A stretch of DNA of 64,000 nt. It comes from Atherix ibis. Taxonomy: Eukaryota; Arthropoda; Insecta; Diptera; Athericidae. Within the stretch, counting starts at the first letter, position 1. Each line of letters starts with the position of its first letter. The notes beneath the pieces are model-generated. The model saw only the letters and a program-made list of their open reading frames with translations, did no database searches and was not told where the DNA came from. Location of the stretch: the NCBI GenBank assembly GCA_958298945.1, contig OY282609.1, positions 28,431,212 through 28,495,211 on the forward strand, in the 5' to 3' direction. Made by a program: the position numbers and the translations under genes. Of the stretch, positions 20,561-32,734 are shown piece after piece.

Positions 20561-22861
20561 TCAAATAAAAATTTCACAAATTTTTGTAATTTTTCTACAT
20601 TTTATCTTGCAAATTTAAAAAGTAAACACTTAAAAACCCACCAGTCATAATACAAAAAAATATTACCTTGCAAATTTTATTAAAATAATTCTGAACTTTC
20701 GAAAATCTTAGCAGCCTCTAAGTATCATTAAAAACCGAATATCATCATCGACTAATATTTATTATGAATGCTTAAAAAATTTCTGCTTAAAAATCATCAA
20801 AACCAAATAATTTATATTTTGCTGAGTACTTAATAAACTTTCAACATCAATAACAGAATTGAGAAAAAACAACAAATTAATTTTTCAAAATAATATACAA
20901 CAACAAATCCTCAAAATAGAGCAAAGCCAAGGTGATTAATTAGAATAAACAGTATTGAACAGATGTTTTATAGGAGAAGAGAAATTTTTAAAAATAAACA
21001 ACAAGCAACGAACAAACAGCTACAAGATAATAACAGTGTCGACGCCACATGACAAGAACCTAAATTGACAAATAACAGATCCCATGGCGGAGAAGGAAAA
21101 CAGCAAAAGAACCAACCATTCCCCAAAAAATGTAAAGACAAACCCAGGATCTGACAGAAAAGAGATTTTTTTTTCTTCTTCTAATTAACAAACAGCAAAA
21201 GTAAAAATGGACCCAACCAAGATACAAGTAGTAGGTGCACTGACGGTGCTGGTGAAGATGAAGGACTAGCGAAGCCAGAGGGAGGAGGAGGAGAATCGTC
21301 ATTTTCCAATCTGAAATTGAGTTAATTGATTTTCGTCAAATGCAAACATATCAAATGTACGAGACCGACAGAAAGTACTTGAATTTGTTTGGAGAAGACT
21401 ACAAGGGAAAAATATTCTTCGGAGAACACTTCGGGAGATGCATCCAGCACAGTCTTATCGTATGGAAAGGATGGCAGCCAACAAAGTGCAGTCAAAATCG
21501 TTAAGTCGATTAAGTAAACAACAACAAAATCAGGATTAATAAACAAAATTTTTCGTAAAGAGTTTTTTTAAGTTAATAAACAAAAACACTTGCCAACGGT
21601 TCGAGTTCCGAACTACAAGCATAATGCCATGACCTCGATCGATGTGGACATCAACTGAGTAACGGGCTGGACGAAGAGAGAGGGTAGAAAAAAAAAACAG
21701 ACAATCCCCAAATATGGATTTTGGATTATATAAAAAAAAAATATTTTCTTTCTTTTTCATTTTTTGGGTATTTTTTTTTTTGCTTCTTTTTCTCATGTAA
21801 TTTTTTCATTTTGAATTTTCACTTTTAATGAGGCACCCTCTCCCCTAAAAAAAAGTGTAACTGAACTAAAGTGCATCCAAGATTTTATATCCAAAAATGT
21901 GGTTCCATCATAAACATTTCTAATTCTAATTTTGTAACGACGTTTTGTCGATTTTGACTAACCGAAGCGGAGTACCCTGGTATGGGGAATGTTGGAGCAA
22001 ACACGAAGGCGTAATTGTTTATTTACTTAGACACAATCTTGTCCAGACGAAATACTGCTAAAAATAGCCTCGAAATGGCAGAAAACTAACGTGGATAAGT
22101 TACCGAGAGTTCAAAAGATTATCTTCGGCTGGGTTAGTGTGGGGATTATTATCTGTCAAGGCGCAAAAAAAGTCACCAAGGAAATAGTAGAGGGCCATGT
22201 AAACTTAACAGAAAAATTAACATAAGATGGGGAGATGCAACAGAGCCCGTTGCCTATAAAGAAGGAGGATATTTTTGTTAAAAAAGCTGCACTTTTTGGC
22301 AAGGAATTTGATGTCTACCCCATCTGGAATTGATGCTATTTTGAATGTTTTATTCGAAATTCGAAAAGGAAATCGAAATTTTCTGGTAATTTCACATAAA
22401 AGTAAATAATTAATTTTTACTCGAGGGAGGGAAGGCAGTTCGCTTGAGATGCTGACACCACACAAAATTTGTTACTTGGTCCTTCAAAGACTGCTTAAAA
22501 ACTTTGCCATTAATTTCTCCGTTTTCATATTAAAATGAAAACTATTTAAAGCATGAATAAATAAAGGGCAACGAATTTCTCAGCACCATTGAGGAGAGTT
22601 TTCTCTATGATTTATGTCCTCGTACCCACCGGAAAATTTCGACTTTTAACCAAAAATAAACTGCGTTTTCTCGACAATAAGCAAAGAAAAAACTTCATCC
22701 GATTTCTTTCTTTCTAATTAAACTGCGAATAATTTAAAGATTTAAATAGTCTCAATTTTTTTTATGAATGATTAAAATTTTCCAGAATATTCCGTTTTTA
22801 AAAGAATTTTCACTGCATTTGAAGATAATCAACATTAAAAAAAATTAATCTTATCGTTTAG
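20561..22861. other. Intronic DNA before the second LN exon, nothing recognised
   Basis: Very AT-rich with A and T runs (for example 21166-21176 and 21725-21740). It ends in the acceptor that starts the next laminin exon. Confidence 0.5.
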
Positions 22862-23533
22862 GTTTACCAAATCTTTATTGTAATGCTCAAATCTGGTGCA
22901 TCACCACGGCCAGCATCGTGGATACTCGAACGATCTCTGGATAATGTCACCTACGAACCTTGGCAATATTTCGGGATTAGCGATGCGGATTGCCGGAGTC
23001 GATATGGCCTACCGAGTCAAACGGGGAAGTATGTTTTCCCAACGGACGATGACGTTATATGCACGACGCAATTTGCGAAAGCACTACCAGCCGAATACGG
23101 AGAGATTCATATATCGTTACTGAAAAATCGGCCCGGCCTCAAGCACCAGACCAAGCCGTTGATGGATTTTATTTCGGCACGTTTTATTCGCATCCGTTTT
23201 CAGGGCATGCATTCAACAGCGAAAACCGGAAATAGTGTTGGATGGGCGGCAATTGATGCGGGCACACTCGAGAAACGAAGCTACTATGCCCTCAAGGCGA
23301 TCCGAGTTACGGGCCGGCTGCAGTGTCATGGGCACGCCAATCGCACCATTGACGTTGTTGTTCAGAACATAACCGAGAATAGTACAATCGAAGAAGCTAC
23401 CACCACCGAATTGCAATGTGTCTGCTTGCACAACACATGCGGCCCAGACTGCAGCAAATGCTGTCCACTCTACAACCAGCAACCCTACCAAGAGGGCAAA
23501 TTAGGCGTGGAGTTCGTTTGTGAAAAATGTCAG
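22862..23533 (+). CDS. wb: Laminin alpha chain, exon with rest of LN domain and most of LE1
   Basis: The exon of 224 codons starts VYQIFIVMLKSGASPRPASW and continues with ILERS, YEPWQYFG, DDDVICTTQF, GEIHISLLKNRP, ARFIRIRFQ and YYALKAIRVTGR. These are the conserved core of the LN domain in alpha chains. It then enters LE1 (QCHGHA, CVCLHNTCGPDCSKCC, EFVCEKCQ). It begins and ends in phase 0 (acceptor TTTAG, donor CAG-GTGAGA). Potential N-glycosylation sites include NVT, NRT, NIT and NST. LE1 is unusual: the first and third cysteines expected in this repeat read Leu (23318-23320) and Thr (23345-23347). Confidence 0.96.
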
Positions 23534-23649
23534 GTGAGAAAGGAAACGCACATTTTACTATTGGACAATTTTTTATCTCCAATCGAATGCATCCTGTAGC
23601 CTTGAAAAAAAAAATTATAGACAATTTTTTTTTTCATTTCTTTCCCCAG

Positions 23650-23760
23650 TGCTATGGACACGCAAAGTCCTGTGAATACGATGAGAATGTAGCTCAGGAG
23701 CGGTTGAGCATTAACGAAAAGGGTACCTACCATGGCGGAGGTGTTTGTCACAATTGCATG
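23650..23760 (+). CDS. wb: Laminin alpha chain, short LE2 exon
   Basis: The exon of 37 codons in phase 0 on both sides begins CYGHAKSCEYDENVA and ends YHGGGVCHNCM. This is the first half of LE2; compare GKYxGGGVCxNC in vertebrate laminin alpha chains. The acceptor TTTCCCCAG and donor GTAAGT match consensus. The introns on either side are 116 and 65 bases. Confidence 0.95.
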
Positions 23761-23825
23761 GTAAGTTCGGAGAGCAATTTTATGAAATTTTCAAAATAAT
23801 TCTTATATTTTCATTTTTTTTCTAG

Positions 23826-25030
23826 GATTTTACAACCGGCATCAATTGTGAGAAATGTCTTCCGGGATATTTTCGTCCATTCGATGCACCTCCGGAAAGC
23901 GCTTGTCAGCGATGTGACTGCGATGCAATTGGATCTGGTGGCGATTGTAATCCTGATGGTGGACAGTGCGTGTGCCAAGAAGGATTCGTTGGATTTCATT
24001 GTGACGTCTGCGCTCCTGGCTACAGCGGAGACGGTTGCAGGCCATGTAGTTGTGACAGTCGTGGCACAGTAGAAGGTGGGGAATGCGATGAGGATTGTCG
24101 ATGCAAACAGAATGTAGACGGTAGAAACTGCAGCAGTTGTGCACGTGGGTACTTTGGTTTACGACAGGCAAACCGTGATGGCTGCACGCAGTGTTTCTGC
24201 TCAGGAGTTAGTGTTACCTGCAAGAGCGCCCACATCGAAATCGGCAAATACGAGTCGTTGGAAAGCTGGGTAATCACGGACTTGGCCCATTCGTTCATAG
24301 AAGAGCCGATTAACGAAATGAAAATTGGCCTCGTTTTTGCAATGCCCGAACTATCGGAGGTGTCCGACCTGTATTGGCTGGCACCGAGCAGATTTTCCGG
24401 TAATCAACTACGGAGCTATGCGTCTCGGATTGAAATCAGACTCTCTTGGGTTTACATACGTGGTGATACGAGCGGAAAGCCCACATTCGGTCCTAATCTG
24501 ATTCTAATCGGTAGTAACGGTATGAGAATTGCATTCGGTGACGATATTTTTCACGGTACCAGTGCGTTATTTGAAGTCTCCCTTGTCGAGGAGGGTTGGT
24601 ACCATTTCGTCGGCAATGTGAATCGGTCGGCAAGATCGGAAATTCGAAAAATGCCGGTAACCCGTCCACAATTCCTTTCGGTTCTAGCAAATATTGAGCG
24701 ATTTTTCGTCCGCGCCACGTTCCACGCCGATCAAGTGGAATCCATTTTGGAATACGCAGCATTGCACACTGCCGATTCGACTGGGAAGGAAGCCAGCCAA
24801 GTAGAAGAATGTGACTGTCCGCCCGGCTACGCTGGTCTGTCGTGTGAATCGTGCGCCTTTGGATACGTTCGCATCTCCGAAAATTCCAGTTTTACCGATT
24901 ACGATGCAACCGACATCGTTCCACTCAATGCGGTGAAATGTCAACCGTGCGACTGCAACGGCCACGCGGCGACTTGCGACTTGGATGAAGGAATGTGCGG
25001 CGAATGTGTCCACAACACGTTTGGAACGAA
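23826..25030 (+). CDS. wb: Laminin alpha chain, LE2-LE4, L4 domain and following LE repeats
   Basis: The largest exon (1,205 bp) starts DFTTGINCEKCLPGYFRP, completing LE2. LE3 (CDCDAIGSGGDCNPDGGQCV) and LE4 (CSCDSRGTVEGGECDEDC) follow. LE5 begins CFCSGVSVTC and is split by an L4 (laminin IV/B) domain from about 24225 to 24800: YESLESWVITDLAHSF, DLYWLAPSRFSGNQLRSY, LTNLER-like VLANIERFFVRATF, ending in EECDCPPGYAGLSCESC. The exon then runs into LE6 (CDCNGHAATCDLDEGMCGEC) and ends phase 2 at ACGAA-GTAAGT. An L4 placed after about four LE repeats fits alpha1/alpha2 chains, which supports wb rather than the alpha3/5-type LanA. Confidence 0.96.
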
Positions 25031-25124
25031 GTAAGTATAAATCCGTGTCTAGGCTGCGGTAACACACCATTCTCACCACAGGTGTGCGTCTTTACTTTGA
25101 TTTTTCGTACTTTTTTGTTTCTAG

Positions 25125-25394
25125 GTGCGAACATTGTATGGTTGGTTTCTACGGTAATCCAAGACACGGCACTCCGAATGATTGTCAACGTTGTGCGTGT
25201 CCTCTCCAAATTGAGAGCAATAACTTCTCACCAACATGCCAACTCAAATATCCCACCTCAGACGCAAACCCATTCTACACATTCGACTATGACAGTAACA
25301 CCAGCTATGAAAAGGTTCATGCGATTAGCATTGATGCGATGGAGTACGTTTGTACGCAATGCCCTCATGGCTACAACGGCGAACATTGCGAACG
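25125..25394 (+). CDS. wb: Laminin alpha chain, LE6/LE7 exon
   Basis: The exon enters and leaves in phase 2. It completes KCEHCMVGFYGNPRHGTPND, then reads CACPLQIESNNFSPTC, a segment well conserved among alpha1/2 chains, and YVCTQCPHGYNGEHCER. The insert between the two halves of LE7 (DANPFYTFDYDSNTSYEKV) is longer than in the vertebrate chains I know. Splice sites are GTTTCTAG and CG-GTAAGT. Confidence 0.95.
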
Positions 25395-25549
25395 GTAAGT
25401 GTGCGTCGATGCACAGTTGATGAAAAAACTTTCAAATCAATTTTCTCAATAGTGACTTTTCATTAAATCAAATTTTTTATAATTCCGCCGGAAAAATGCT
25501 TTGGAAAATTCGATTAGAGACAAAATAATTTCCTTATTTTCATTTTCAG

Positions 25550-25660
25550 ATGCGATGACGGATTCTATGGTAATCCCATTGAGATTGGGTCAAAATGTCT
25601 ACCATGTCCTTGCAAGGGTGGCCCATGCAATCGGGTAACTGGACAGTGTATCACATGCCC
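25550..25660 (+). CDS. wb: Laminin alpha chain, LE8 exon
   Basis: This exon of 111 bases in phase 2 reads CDDGFYGNPIEIGSKCLPCP, CKGGPCNRVTGQCITC. It ends one LE repeat and starts the next. The following intron is only 67 bases. Confidence 0.94.
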
Positions 25661-25727
25661 GTAAGCATAATTATTTAATATAAAAGAAATTTTAAAAAAA
25701 TTTCCTCCCTAATTTTACAATATGCAG

Positions 25728-26086
25728 CATTAATACGGAGGGTTGGAGCTGTGAACGCTGCAAATCAGGATTCTGGGGAGATCCGGACATTGGTTGTCAA
25801 CCTTGCGAATGTGTATTGCTCGGATCGATTGCCGAACAGTGCGACTCAGAAACGGGTCAATGTCCATGCAAATCGCGTTATACAGGGCGTCAGTGTGAAA
25901 AATGCGATCGCGGATTTACGGATATCGATAACGACTGCGTTCCGTGCAAATGTAACATAAACGGTTCGATTGATTTCGTTTGTGACTTGGATAGTGGCCA
26001 ATGTCTCTGCAAGAATGGCGTCGATGGTAAAAAATGTGACGACTGCGACGAGGGATACTACAATCTCACTATTGACGGGTGTCAGG
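25728..26086 (+). CDS. wb: Laminin alpha chain, last exon in the window (LE8-LE10)
   Basis: The exon reads INTEGWSCERCKSGFWGDPD, CECVLLGSIAEQCDSETGQC, CEKCDRGFTDIDNDCVPC, CNINGSIDFVCDLDSGQC and DCDEGYYNLTIDGCQ, so it completes one LE and adds two more. It ends phase 1 at CAGG-GTAAGT. Read-through into the intron adds about 23 unrelated residues before a stop. No further laminin exon was seen up to base 64000, so the remaining LE repeats, coiled coil and LG modules must lie beyond it. The usual alpha chain is about three times longer than the part seen here. Confidence 0.95.
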
Positions 26087-27739
26087 GTAAGTACAAGTCC
26101 ATTTTACGTACATTGGAGTATAGAATATATTATCTAAAATTATCGTCTTCGAAATAAAGTAATTGGAAAATATAGAAACCGGCAAAAAATACAGACCGGA
26201 GAAAGAGTACAAAAAATCGAACAAGTTTGATTTGAATTGCGTTGGCATTTTTCTTTACGGTTCGAATGTGTCAAGTTCCGTTGCACGTGTGTTACTAGTT
26301 CCCGGTGGGACTTTTGATTGATTTTCCAAGAAAAATGTAGCAAAAGTAACACACCTTAAAGAATCTAGCCAAACCTGAATGCGTTTTGTTCTATTTTCCT
26401 CGCTTCCAGAACATGCAATCCCATTAGAAGAGTCTGACAACGAATACGTGGATTCATTTTTATTTCCTGTATTAAAAATATTTTACAAGTTCTACAATCA
26501 TTTTGATGAAATTAAAATGTTCCTTTAGAAATTAGCTATATCCCCAAATTTTCAGTTATTTGCAATGGAAAAAATTCAATCAAATCCACGATAAAATTGC
26601 TCCTCAAAACTATCCACCGTTCTACTTATTTCTTGGCTCACTTCGACGATAGCTGGTACAGGAAGACACAATGAATTTATTCTCATTGTTTTGTCAATTT
26701 CAGATGAGTTTAAATTTTTACTCGAACGAATGCCCCCAAAGCGATTCCCCAAAAATCATCCGCAAGAAGTAACATTTCTGATTGACCACGAATATGTCTG
26801 GGAAAAGTATAAACCAGTTAAAATTCCATGTTCTTATTTGGTAAGGTTGGTTCGGTAAATTGACTGAATTCTCTACTGATACAAAAATTCAGTATTTTTA
26901 ACAAAGTTGATGGCTAAGATGAAATTGATATTTTTACCAAAAAAAAAAAAAACTTTTATGTAACAGTCAAAAAAAATCAAGCTAAAATTTATTTGATTGA
27001 AAGCGAAACTAACAAATTTTTAAGTATGGTTTTTTAAAGAATTTTTCTGAGATTTTCTATGCAATTTATGGAATGGGAAAAAAAATCTACACAATTAATG
27101 CTAATTGGCTGAGGAAAATTGGTCCATTTAGAAAGTAACACTAATAAAATTTGACTTGAACCACACGCAAAGTAAGGTAAAAATGATCAATGATATAAAA
27201 GGTAAAAATAGAAATAATTGCAAAAGACTCTTGAGAATCTATTGAGTCTAAATAGAGTGAAAAATGATGAGTCAACTTCAAGTTTTTCACTTTTTTTTCA
27301 AATATTTTCTACTTTTTTCGAATAATTTGTTGTTTTAGGTTGTATTGGTAAAAAAATTTTCTTAATTTCATATCAAAACAAACCTAAAATCTAAGTAAAA
27401 GTTTTTTAAAAAAAATTTATTGATTGAAAAATAGTTGCCAAAAGTGCGACAACTGATTGGGTTCATTAGCTTTTTTCCATCAATTATTTTAATTAAAATT
27501 ATTATTTTATTTGAATTGCAAGTAAAAATGAATTGTAAAAATTAGAAATAAAAAAATATTAAATTGTGAATAAATTGGTTAAATGAAATGTACTTAAAAG
27601 TCAAGGTTTTAGAGAATTAAGACCCTAAAGCAGGCAGAAGTCATGATGCGGTACATAGTTTTGAGTGGAGTTTAGGAAATTACAGCAAACAACAGCAGAT
27701 GGGAAGAGTAAAAACAAACATCACAGAAAATTGGAGTGT

Positions 27740-28060
27740 ACAGCATATTCTGAAGGCTTTCTTCATACTGAAGCAGGGACGCCTTCAAAAAGAAGATCTC
27801 ACCAAGAAGGCCGGCTAGGATTTGCGCTTACCGCGACTTGAAAGCGGTAACCTTTTCCAACGAGAAGCAATCTCGTCTAACTGGATCACACAATTCCTTT
27901 TATTATTTCCACGATTGGAGGAAAAACTTAAAGTATTTGGCGCGTCAGCATAGTAGATTCGGTTCAATAATAGTCTGGGCAGCTATTTCTTGGTGTGATG
28001 TTATAGATATAGTTTTTCTGACAGTCCAAAAAACTGATGAAAAATCAAATTAGAAAAATC
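27740..28060 (+). mobile_element. Tc3-like transposase fragment
   Basis: The frame at 27838-28053 reads KAVTFSNEKQSRLTGSHNSF, YYFHDWRK and FGSIIVWAAISW, then DVIDIVFL. These match the Tc3-type transposase region VIFSDEKKFNxDGPDG, YYxHDLRK, GGGSVMVWGAIS, GKTDIxF. The catalytic Asp of FSDEK is replaced by Asn (AAC). Upstream and downstream frames are broken, the second catalytic block was not found, and no terminal repeats were seen. Confidence 0.8.
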
Positions 28061-28099
28061 AATGGCACAGCGCAAAACCGATGATGGATTTTTCAATGG

Positions 28100-31000
28100 T
28101 TCGACGCACAAATAGTAACTGTTTTGGGGGTAATATTGGCACGAAGTATTCATAAAGAAGAAATGCACTACAACAACTCAAAATAATTAATAATAGATTA
28201 ATTAATTTGGGTGGTTCCAAACAGTTGTCGAGCAGCCACAAAGTAAAACTGTTTATTCACCGATGCGGCGATCGACTTTAATACAACTTCCATTACAGTC
28301 ATCGAAGTCAAGGCACCAAAATACATTATCCAAAATTGTGGAGTCTTTCCGAAGAGTGAAGCACCATACCATGGGGAGCTGTGGGTAAATGAGGTGGCTT
28401 AACACGTAAAGCTATTCGTGGTCCATTGAATGATACTATATTCAACGAGATTCGACAGGAGTGTTGTTGGAATCATGAGATATGAACGCGTTGATCAGTT
28501 GGCTGGAGAAAATCTTCACAAGGTGAGCATTGGGGATAGAGTCTGCCTCGCCTTCTAACAAAATGCTAATCAACATCCTAAGCCATACATTGGAATTTAG
28601 ACTGGATCATTTAAGAGCTTCGTAACGTCGAAATGGCCAACTACCCACAATCCAGTCTACTCAACATACTTAGTGGAATTCTGGGCACATAAGCAACTCA
28701 GAATTTGGACAGAATATACTATTCTCCCCATTTTTTTTAAGCCTCACACACTTTTTCCGCCAACTTTTTTAGATAGTTGGCGGTTTTTAGCAAACCCGGA
28801 ATTTCTTTGCGAGTAGGCTTCCCCCTACTGTGGACCTTCTAAATCCAGCGATTTTCCTTCCAAGTACACTTTTTGACCTGATTAACCATCTTCCTAACGT
28901 ACTTCACGAAACCGAACTAACACTAACTGATATAGCCTACTAAGAACAGAGCAGCTTACGCCCATCCACATAAATCTTAAAGTCACCAAAAAGCCTCATG
29001 ATCGTGCTGCTATCAAAATGGCCTCTGGCTCATGATGTCTAAGGGTCTTTAAATACAAACAAACCAACAACGAAGGTAAATGAAAACTTTTGAAAAAAAT
29101 GTCACGCTTCTGACCTCCTAAATGTGATCCTCATAGTCCAAAATACTTGACCGCAAAAATATTTTTAACGCTCTACTAGATCCCCAAGAATAGCCGTGAC
29201 GAACAATTTAAGTCAATGCAAATGACAAATCACATTGATTGATTATAAAAATTAATTTCTCACCGTCGAATTACACTCAACTTCATTAGGAGTTGTCAGG
29301 CCTCTGACTACCGTTCGAACTTCTACATTAAAAACTTGACGGTCTCTCTAAATTTCTGGCCAATTAACCATCACTTATGAATCGTATAGAAGCTGAGCAA
29401 GTTACTTACTTTATGGTCAAGATTAAAGAGACATCCCGACATCCGAATAATGAGTAACAAATATGCACTCTGGCAACCATAAATAACTTCTTCACAAGTT
29501 CAGGTCCATTTATGACCGGAATGTGGTGTTGTTGCTAATCACGATTTCATAGATTATTAAAGCAGATCCAATCGAAGCTGCTTTTAATTTCTTTCTTTGA
29601 GATAAAAACGCGATTCTTTGTATTAAAGGATTTATGAACGATTCTCTGACTGTTATTCCTGATCAAATTCGTATGCCACTTTTACTCCACCCGAACAAAA
29701 TTTGATTCAATGACAAAAAAAAAACCTAATCAATTTTAAGATTCCAGCAAAATCTTACAGGAACGTCCGATTTGATCGGAATTCAATGAAATAATTCACT
29801 CATTAGTATGGGAAAGAAAGAAGATTTGAAGATTCCAAGTTGACTAAAATTGCATCTTTTTTTTTTTTTTTTTTGATCTGATAGCATCCAATTTATTAAG
29901 AGCTGTAACTAGAAAGAATGTAGTCGAAAAGTTCTAAGATTGGATAGGGATGAGAGCAGATAATTTTGAAGGGGACTTACCTAAGTACAAGTAAGAATAA
30001 CGATGAAAATAGCGTCAATTAATAATTTACGACAAATCCAAGTGCCAAAAGACATAAATTGCAAATGCAGTCAGTCACAAATGAGGAAAACCAACTAAGC
30101 GACAAAATCCAAGGCAAACCCAATAACTGGGTCCGGGACTCTGGGGATGGCTGAACTGAAACTCAACTGCCTACACAGATCATACCGCAGATGAATCTAA
30201 CCAACAATCCGTGAGTATCTACGTGGATCAACACCAATTCAAGTGTTTCTATTTTGGAGAGTAGAAAAGTGGAAAAGTGGAAATGTGGAAAAGTGAAAAA
30301 GTATTTCCTGCAGAAGAAGACGAGACAAATGGTCTCCTCCATAAGATTTATACGATGATGTGGCAGTCGGTGGCAGAAATCACTTAAACACGTTGCAAAA
30401 TGATAGCCGATAGAAAGTAGAATTTCCGCGCTAATAAAGAAGATTCCGACACAGTTTACTGTAATCGTTATTCTAATAGTCAATTGGAAGCCAATTGCTA
30501 AAATTCATAAATCAAATACTTTGTATTAAATTCAATTTGAAATCTAAAAATACCTCTCAACATGCACTAATAAATTGGAAGAGAATTTAATGAGAGAATC
30601 ATTTTCGATTATTACAAAACAAAACAAAAAACTGATTTTTTCTAAAAAGGTAAAAGGAAGCAAAATGATTTTTTGACAAATTTCCAAATGGCAAAGTATC
30701 TTAAAATAAACATATCTGAAATGCTGGAGGAATTAGTTAAATTAAATAAGAAGTTTTTCAAAAAATACCATGGCCGTGTTGAAATGGAAATTCTTTGTTG
30801 AAAACTATTTGTTGACATTCGACAGGATAAATTTAAATTGAAATTATGGATGCTGGTAGCAGCCTGAATTTTTCTTTGTAACAGAAACTCTTTTACTGAC
30901 AATTAAACTTTTATAAAAACCAAAAAAAAAAAAATATTTCTTCTCTGTCCAAAAACGGTTATTAATAACTTAAAATTAAAAGATTTTGTATTCGGAGGGA

Positions 31001-31190
31001 AATGGTTTGAGAAAATTTTTTTTTGACACAGAAACCTGAAAGATCCACTTTTGGTAATTTCATGTCTCGGATAGGCACCGATGGTTAATTCGAAGAATAA
31101 ATCAAAGATTGCTGATTTTTGTGGTGCTTATTTCAGAGCACTTGGGAATGGAGTTGTTGGGTCTACGAGCTCCACAATGGAAGGAGTACT
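28100..31190. other. Intronic DNA, nothing recognised
   Basis: AT-rich. It contains a long T-run at about 29858-29874 and a short GTGGAAAA-type tandem run near 30262-30300. No coding family was recognised. Confidence 0.45.
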
Positions 31191-31195
31191 ATTCC

Positions 31196-31325
31196 AAAAG
31201 AAATTCTGGGTTAAGTGAATAGATTTACTATATGGGGAATGGTGGGTTGAACAAAGTTGGCAGCCAAAGATGATATCATTGGTAAGAATCTAAATTCTAA
31301 GAAGTTTCCTTGCCCAGAATTTCGG
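31196..31325. mobile_element. Short MITE-like repeat with AAATTCTGGG ends, copy 2
   Basis: This segment starts AAAAGAAATTCTGGGTTAAG and ends CTTGCCCAGAATTT. Its ends are inverted and its start and interior resemble 12234-12345. No coding capacity is apparent. Confidence 0.5.
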
Positions 31326-31361
31326 TTCTTTTTTTTCATGCAAACAAAATAACAAAAATTT

Positions 31362-32400
31362 TCCATATGAACACTTCCATCGATAATTGAAAATTGAATA
31401 TGTTTTGTTAAAAGCACAATTCACAGTTAAACACTCTCTGTGTTGATAAAAGGCTGAACTTTTTAGCCATAAACTTTTTTCAGATAGCCAGCCACTCTAT
31501 AGTTCTATGTAAACTCATACAAAATGCAGAAAAATCCATTTACTACACTAAAACTTTTGTTGACAACTAAATTGAGTTTCTATTGAAATTAAATTTGCCA
31601 GTTCAAAGCTTTCTGTTCATTTATTTTCTATAATTCCAGGAATAGAAATTCCATAAGTTAATAGAAAAGTTGATTTTTTTTAAAGACAGAAACTCCACAC
31701 AAAATGCACAAAAATCAATTTTTTCCACGAAAACTTTTGTTGACGACTGAATAAGTTTTGTTGAAAATAGAACTGCCAGTTGAAAGCTTTCTGTTGATTC
31801 ATTTTCTCTAATTCCAAATAGAAATTCGGCAAATTAATAGAAAATTTGAATTTTATTAGACAAAAACTTTATTTGATGACCAAAAATGCACACAAAATGC
31901 AGAAAAAACAATTTTTTCCAAGAAAACTTTTGTTGACGAATGAATAATTTTTGTTGAAATGAAAATTGCAAGTTGAAAGCTTTCTGTTGATTCATTTTCT
32001 GTAATTCCAAATAGAAATCCCGATTTTTTTTAGACAGAAACTTTGTTTGATGGCCAAAAATGCACACAAAAAGGCATAAAAATCAATTTTCTCCACGAAA
32101 ACTAAAAGTTGAGTAATGAGAATTTCTTGAAAGAAGAATTTTCAGTTGACCATTTGCTGTCCAAACAATACCAAAGAATTGTAAATGAAATTCTGCAAAT
32201 TAATAAAAGGCTGAACTTTTTAGATATAAGATTTTTCAGATAGCCATTCAGTAGTTCTATATAAACTAACACAATTTAACTCCACAAAAAACTTTCATTG
32301 AAAATTAGAAAAGTTGTGTAAGTTTTATTGAAAGGAGAATTGCCAGTTGAACCCTTTCTGTTGCTACAACTCCAATAATTTAAAATTCAAATTTCTGTTG
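31362..32400. repeat. Diverged tandem array, about six units of 170-195 bp
   Basis: Recurring landmarks are AAACTTTTGTTGAC (31551, 31731, 31924; degraded forms near 32096 and 32286), AGTTGAAAGCTTTCTGTTGA, TAATTCCAAATAGAAAT and CAAAAATGCACACAAAA. Spacing between the first landmark copies is about 180, 193, 172 and 190 bases. An earlier, weaker unit starts near 31362. Units differ by many substitutions and indels, so the array is old. Confidence 0.85.
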
Positions 32401-32734
32401 ATTCCCGTTCAGTTTTGAATTTTTTTGAGCTTATATGAAAAGTAATCGACTATAAGACTTTAAAGTTCAGCAAAATGGTAGGGGACATATTTTTTGGCAA
32501 ATGTTTCTAGATTGTATTAAAAAAGTTCGTTCCACTATTTTTACTGTTCGAATTTCTAGAACAAATTTAACAAATAGAAATATTTTTCTTTAGTAGATAA
32601 TGCGATCAGATTTACCCCCTATCATACAAGGTAACAATCATTTTTAAATTGTTTTACGTACCCGTATTTTTACTACAATTACAAGAATGCAATTAAATCA
32701 TAATTTTTGTATGTCCAACTATTGAATTACAATT

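Larger units (their letters stand above)
3937..22861 (+). other. Laminin intron of 18.9 kb filled with transposon remains
   Basis: The donor at 3937 (GTAAGC) and the acceptor ending at 22861 (TTATCGTTTAG) join LKQ to VYQ in the middle of the LN domain, as the family requires. The intron holds two mariners, several Tc1/mariner-like copies and non-LTR fragments. Stretches where nothing was recognised are 6035-8872, 10105-11987, 13111-14935, 17772-19525 and 20561-22861. These contain AT-rich DNA, homopolymer runs and short open frames without family resemblance. Confidence 0.85.

Noticed and set aside
23842..25209. Several reverse-strand frames over the laminin exons
   Set aside because: They are antisense to strongly conserved LE and L4 coding sequence and have no features of their own.
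26087..26157. Read-through after the last laminin exon as a short secreted isoform
   Set aside because: The extra ~23 residues are unrelated to laminin and begin at a consensus GTAAGT donor. Intron sequence is the simpler explanation, although intron retention was not excluded.
29858..29874. T-run as the poly(A) tail of a reverse-strand retroelement
   Set aside because: No retroelement sequence was recognised beside it and no target duplication is apparent.
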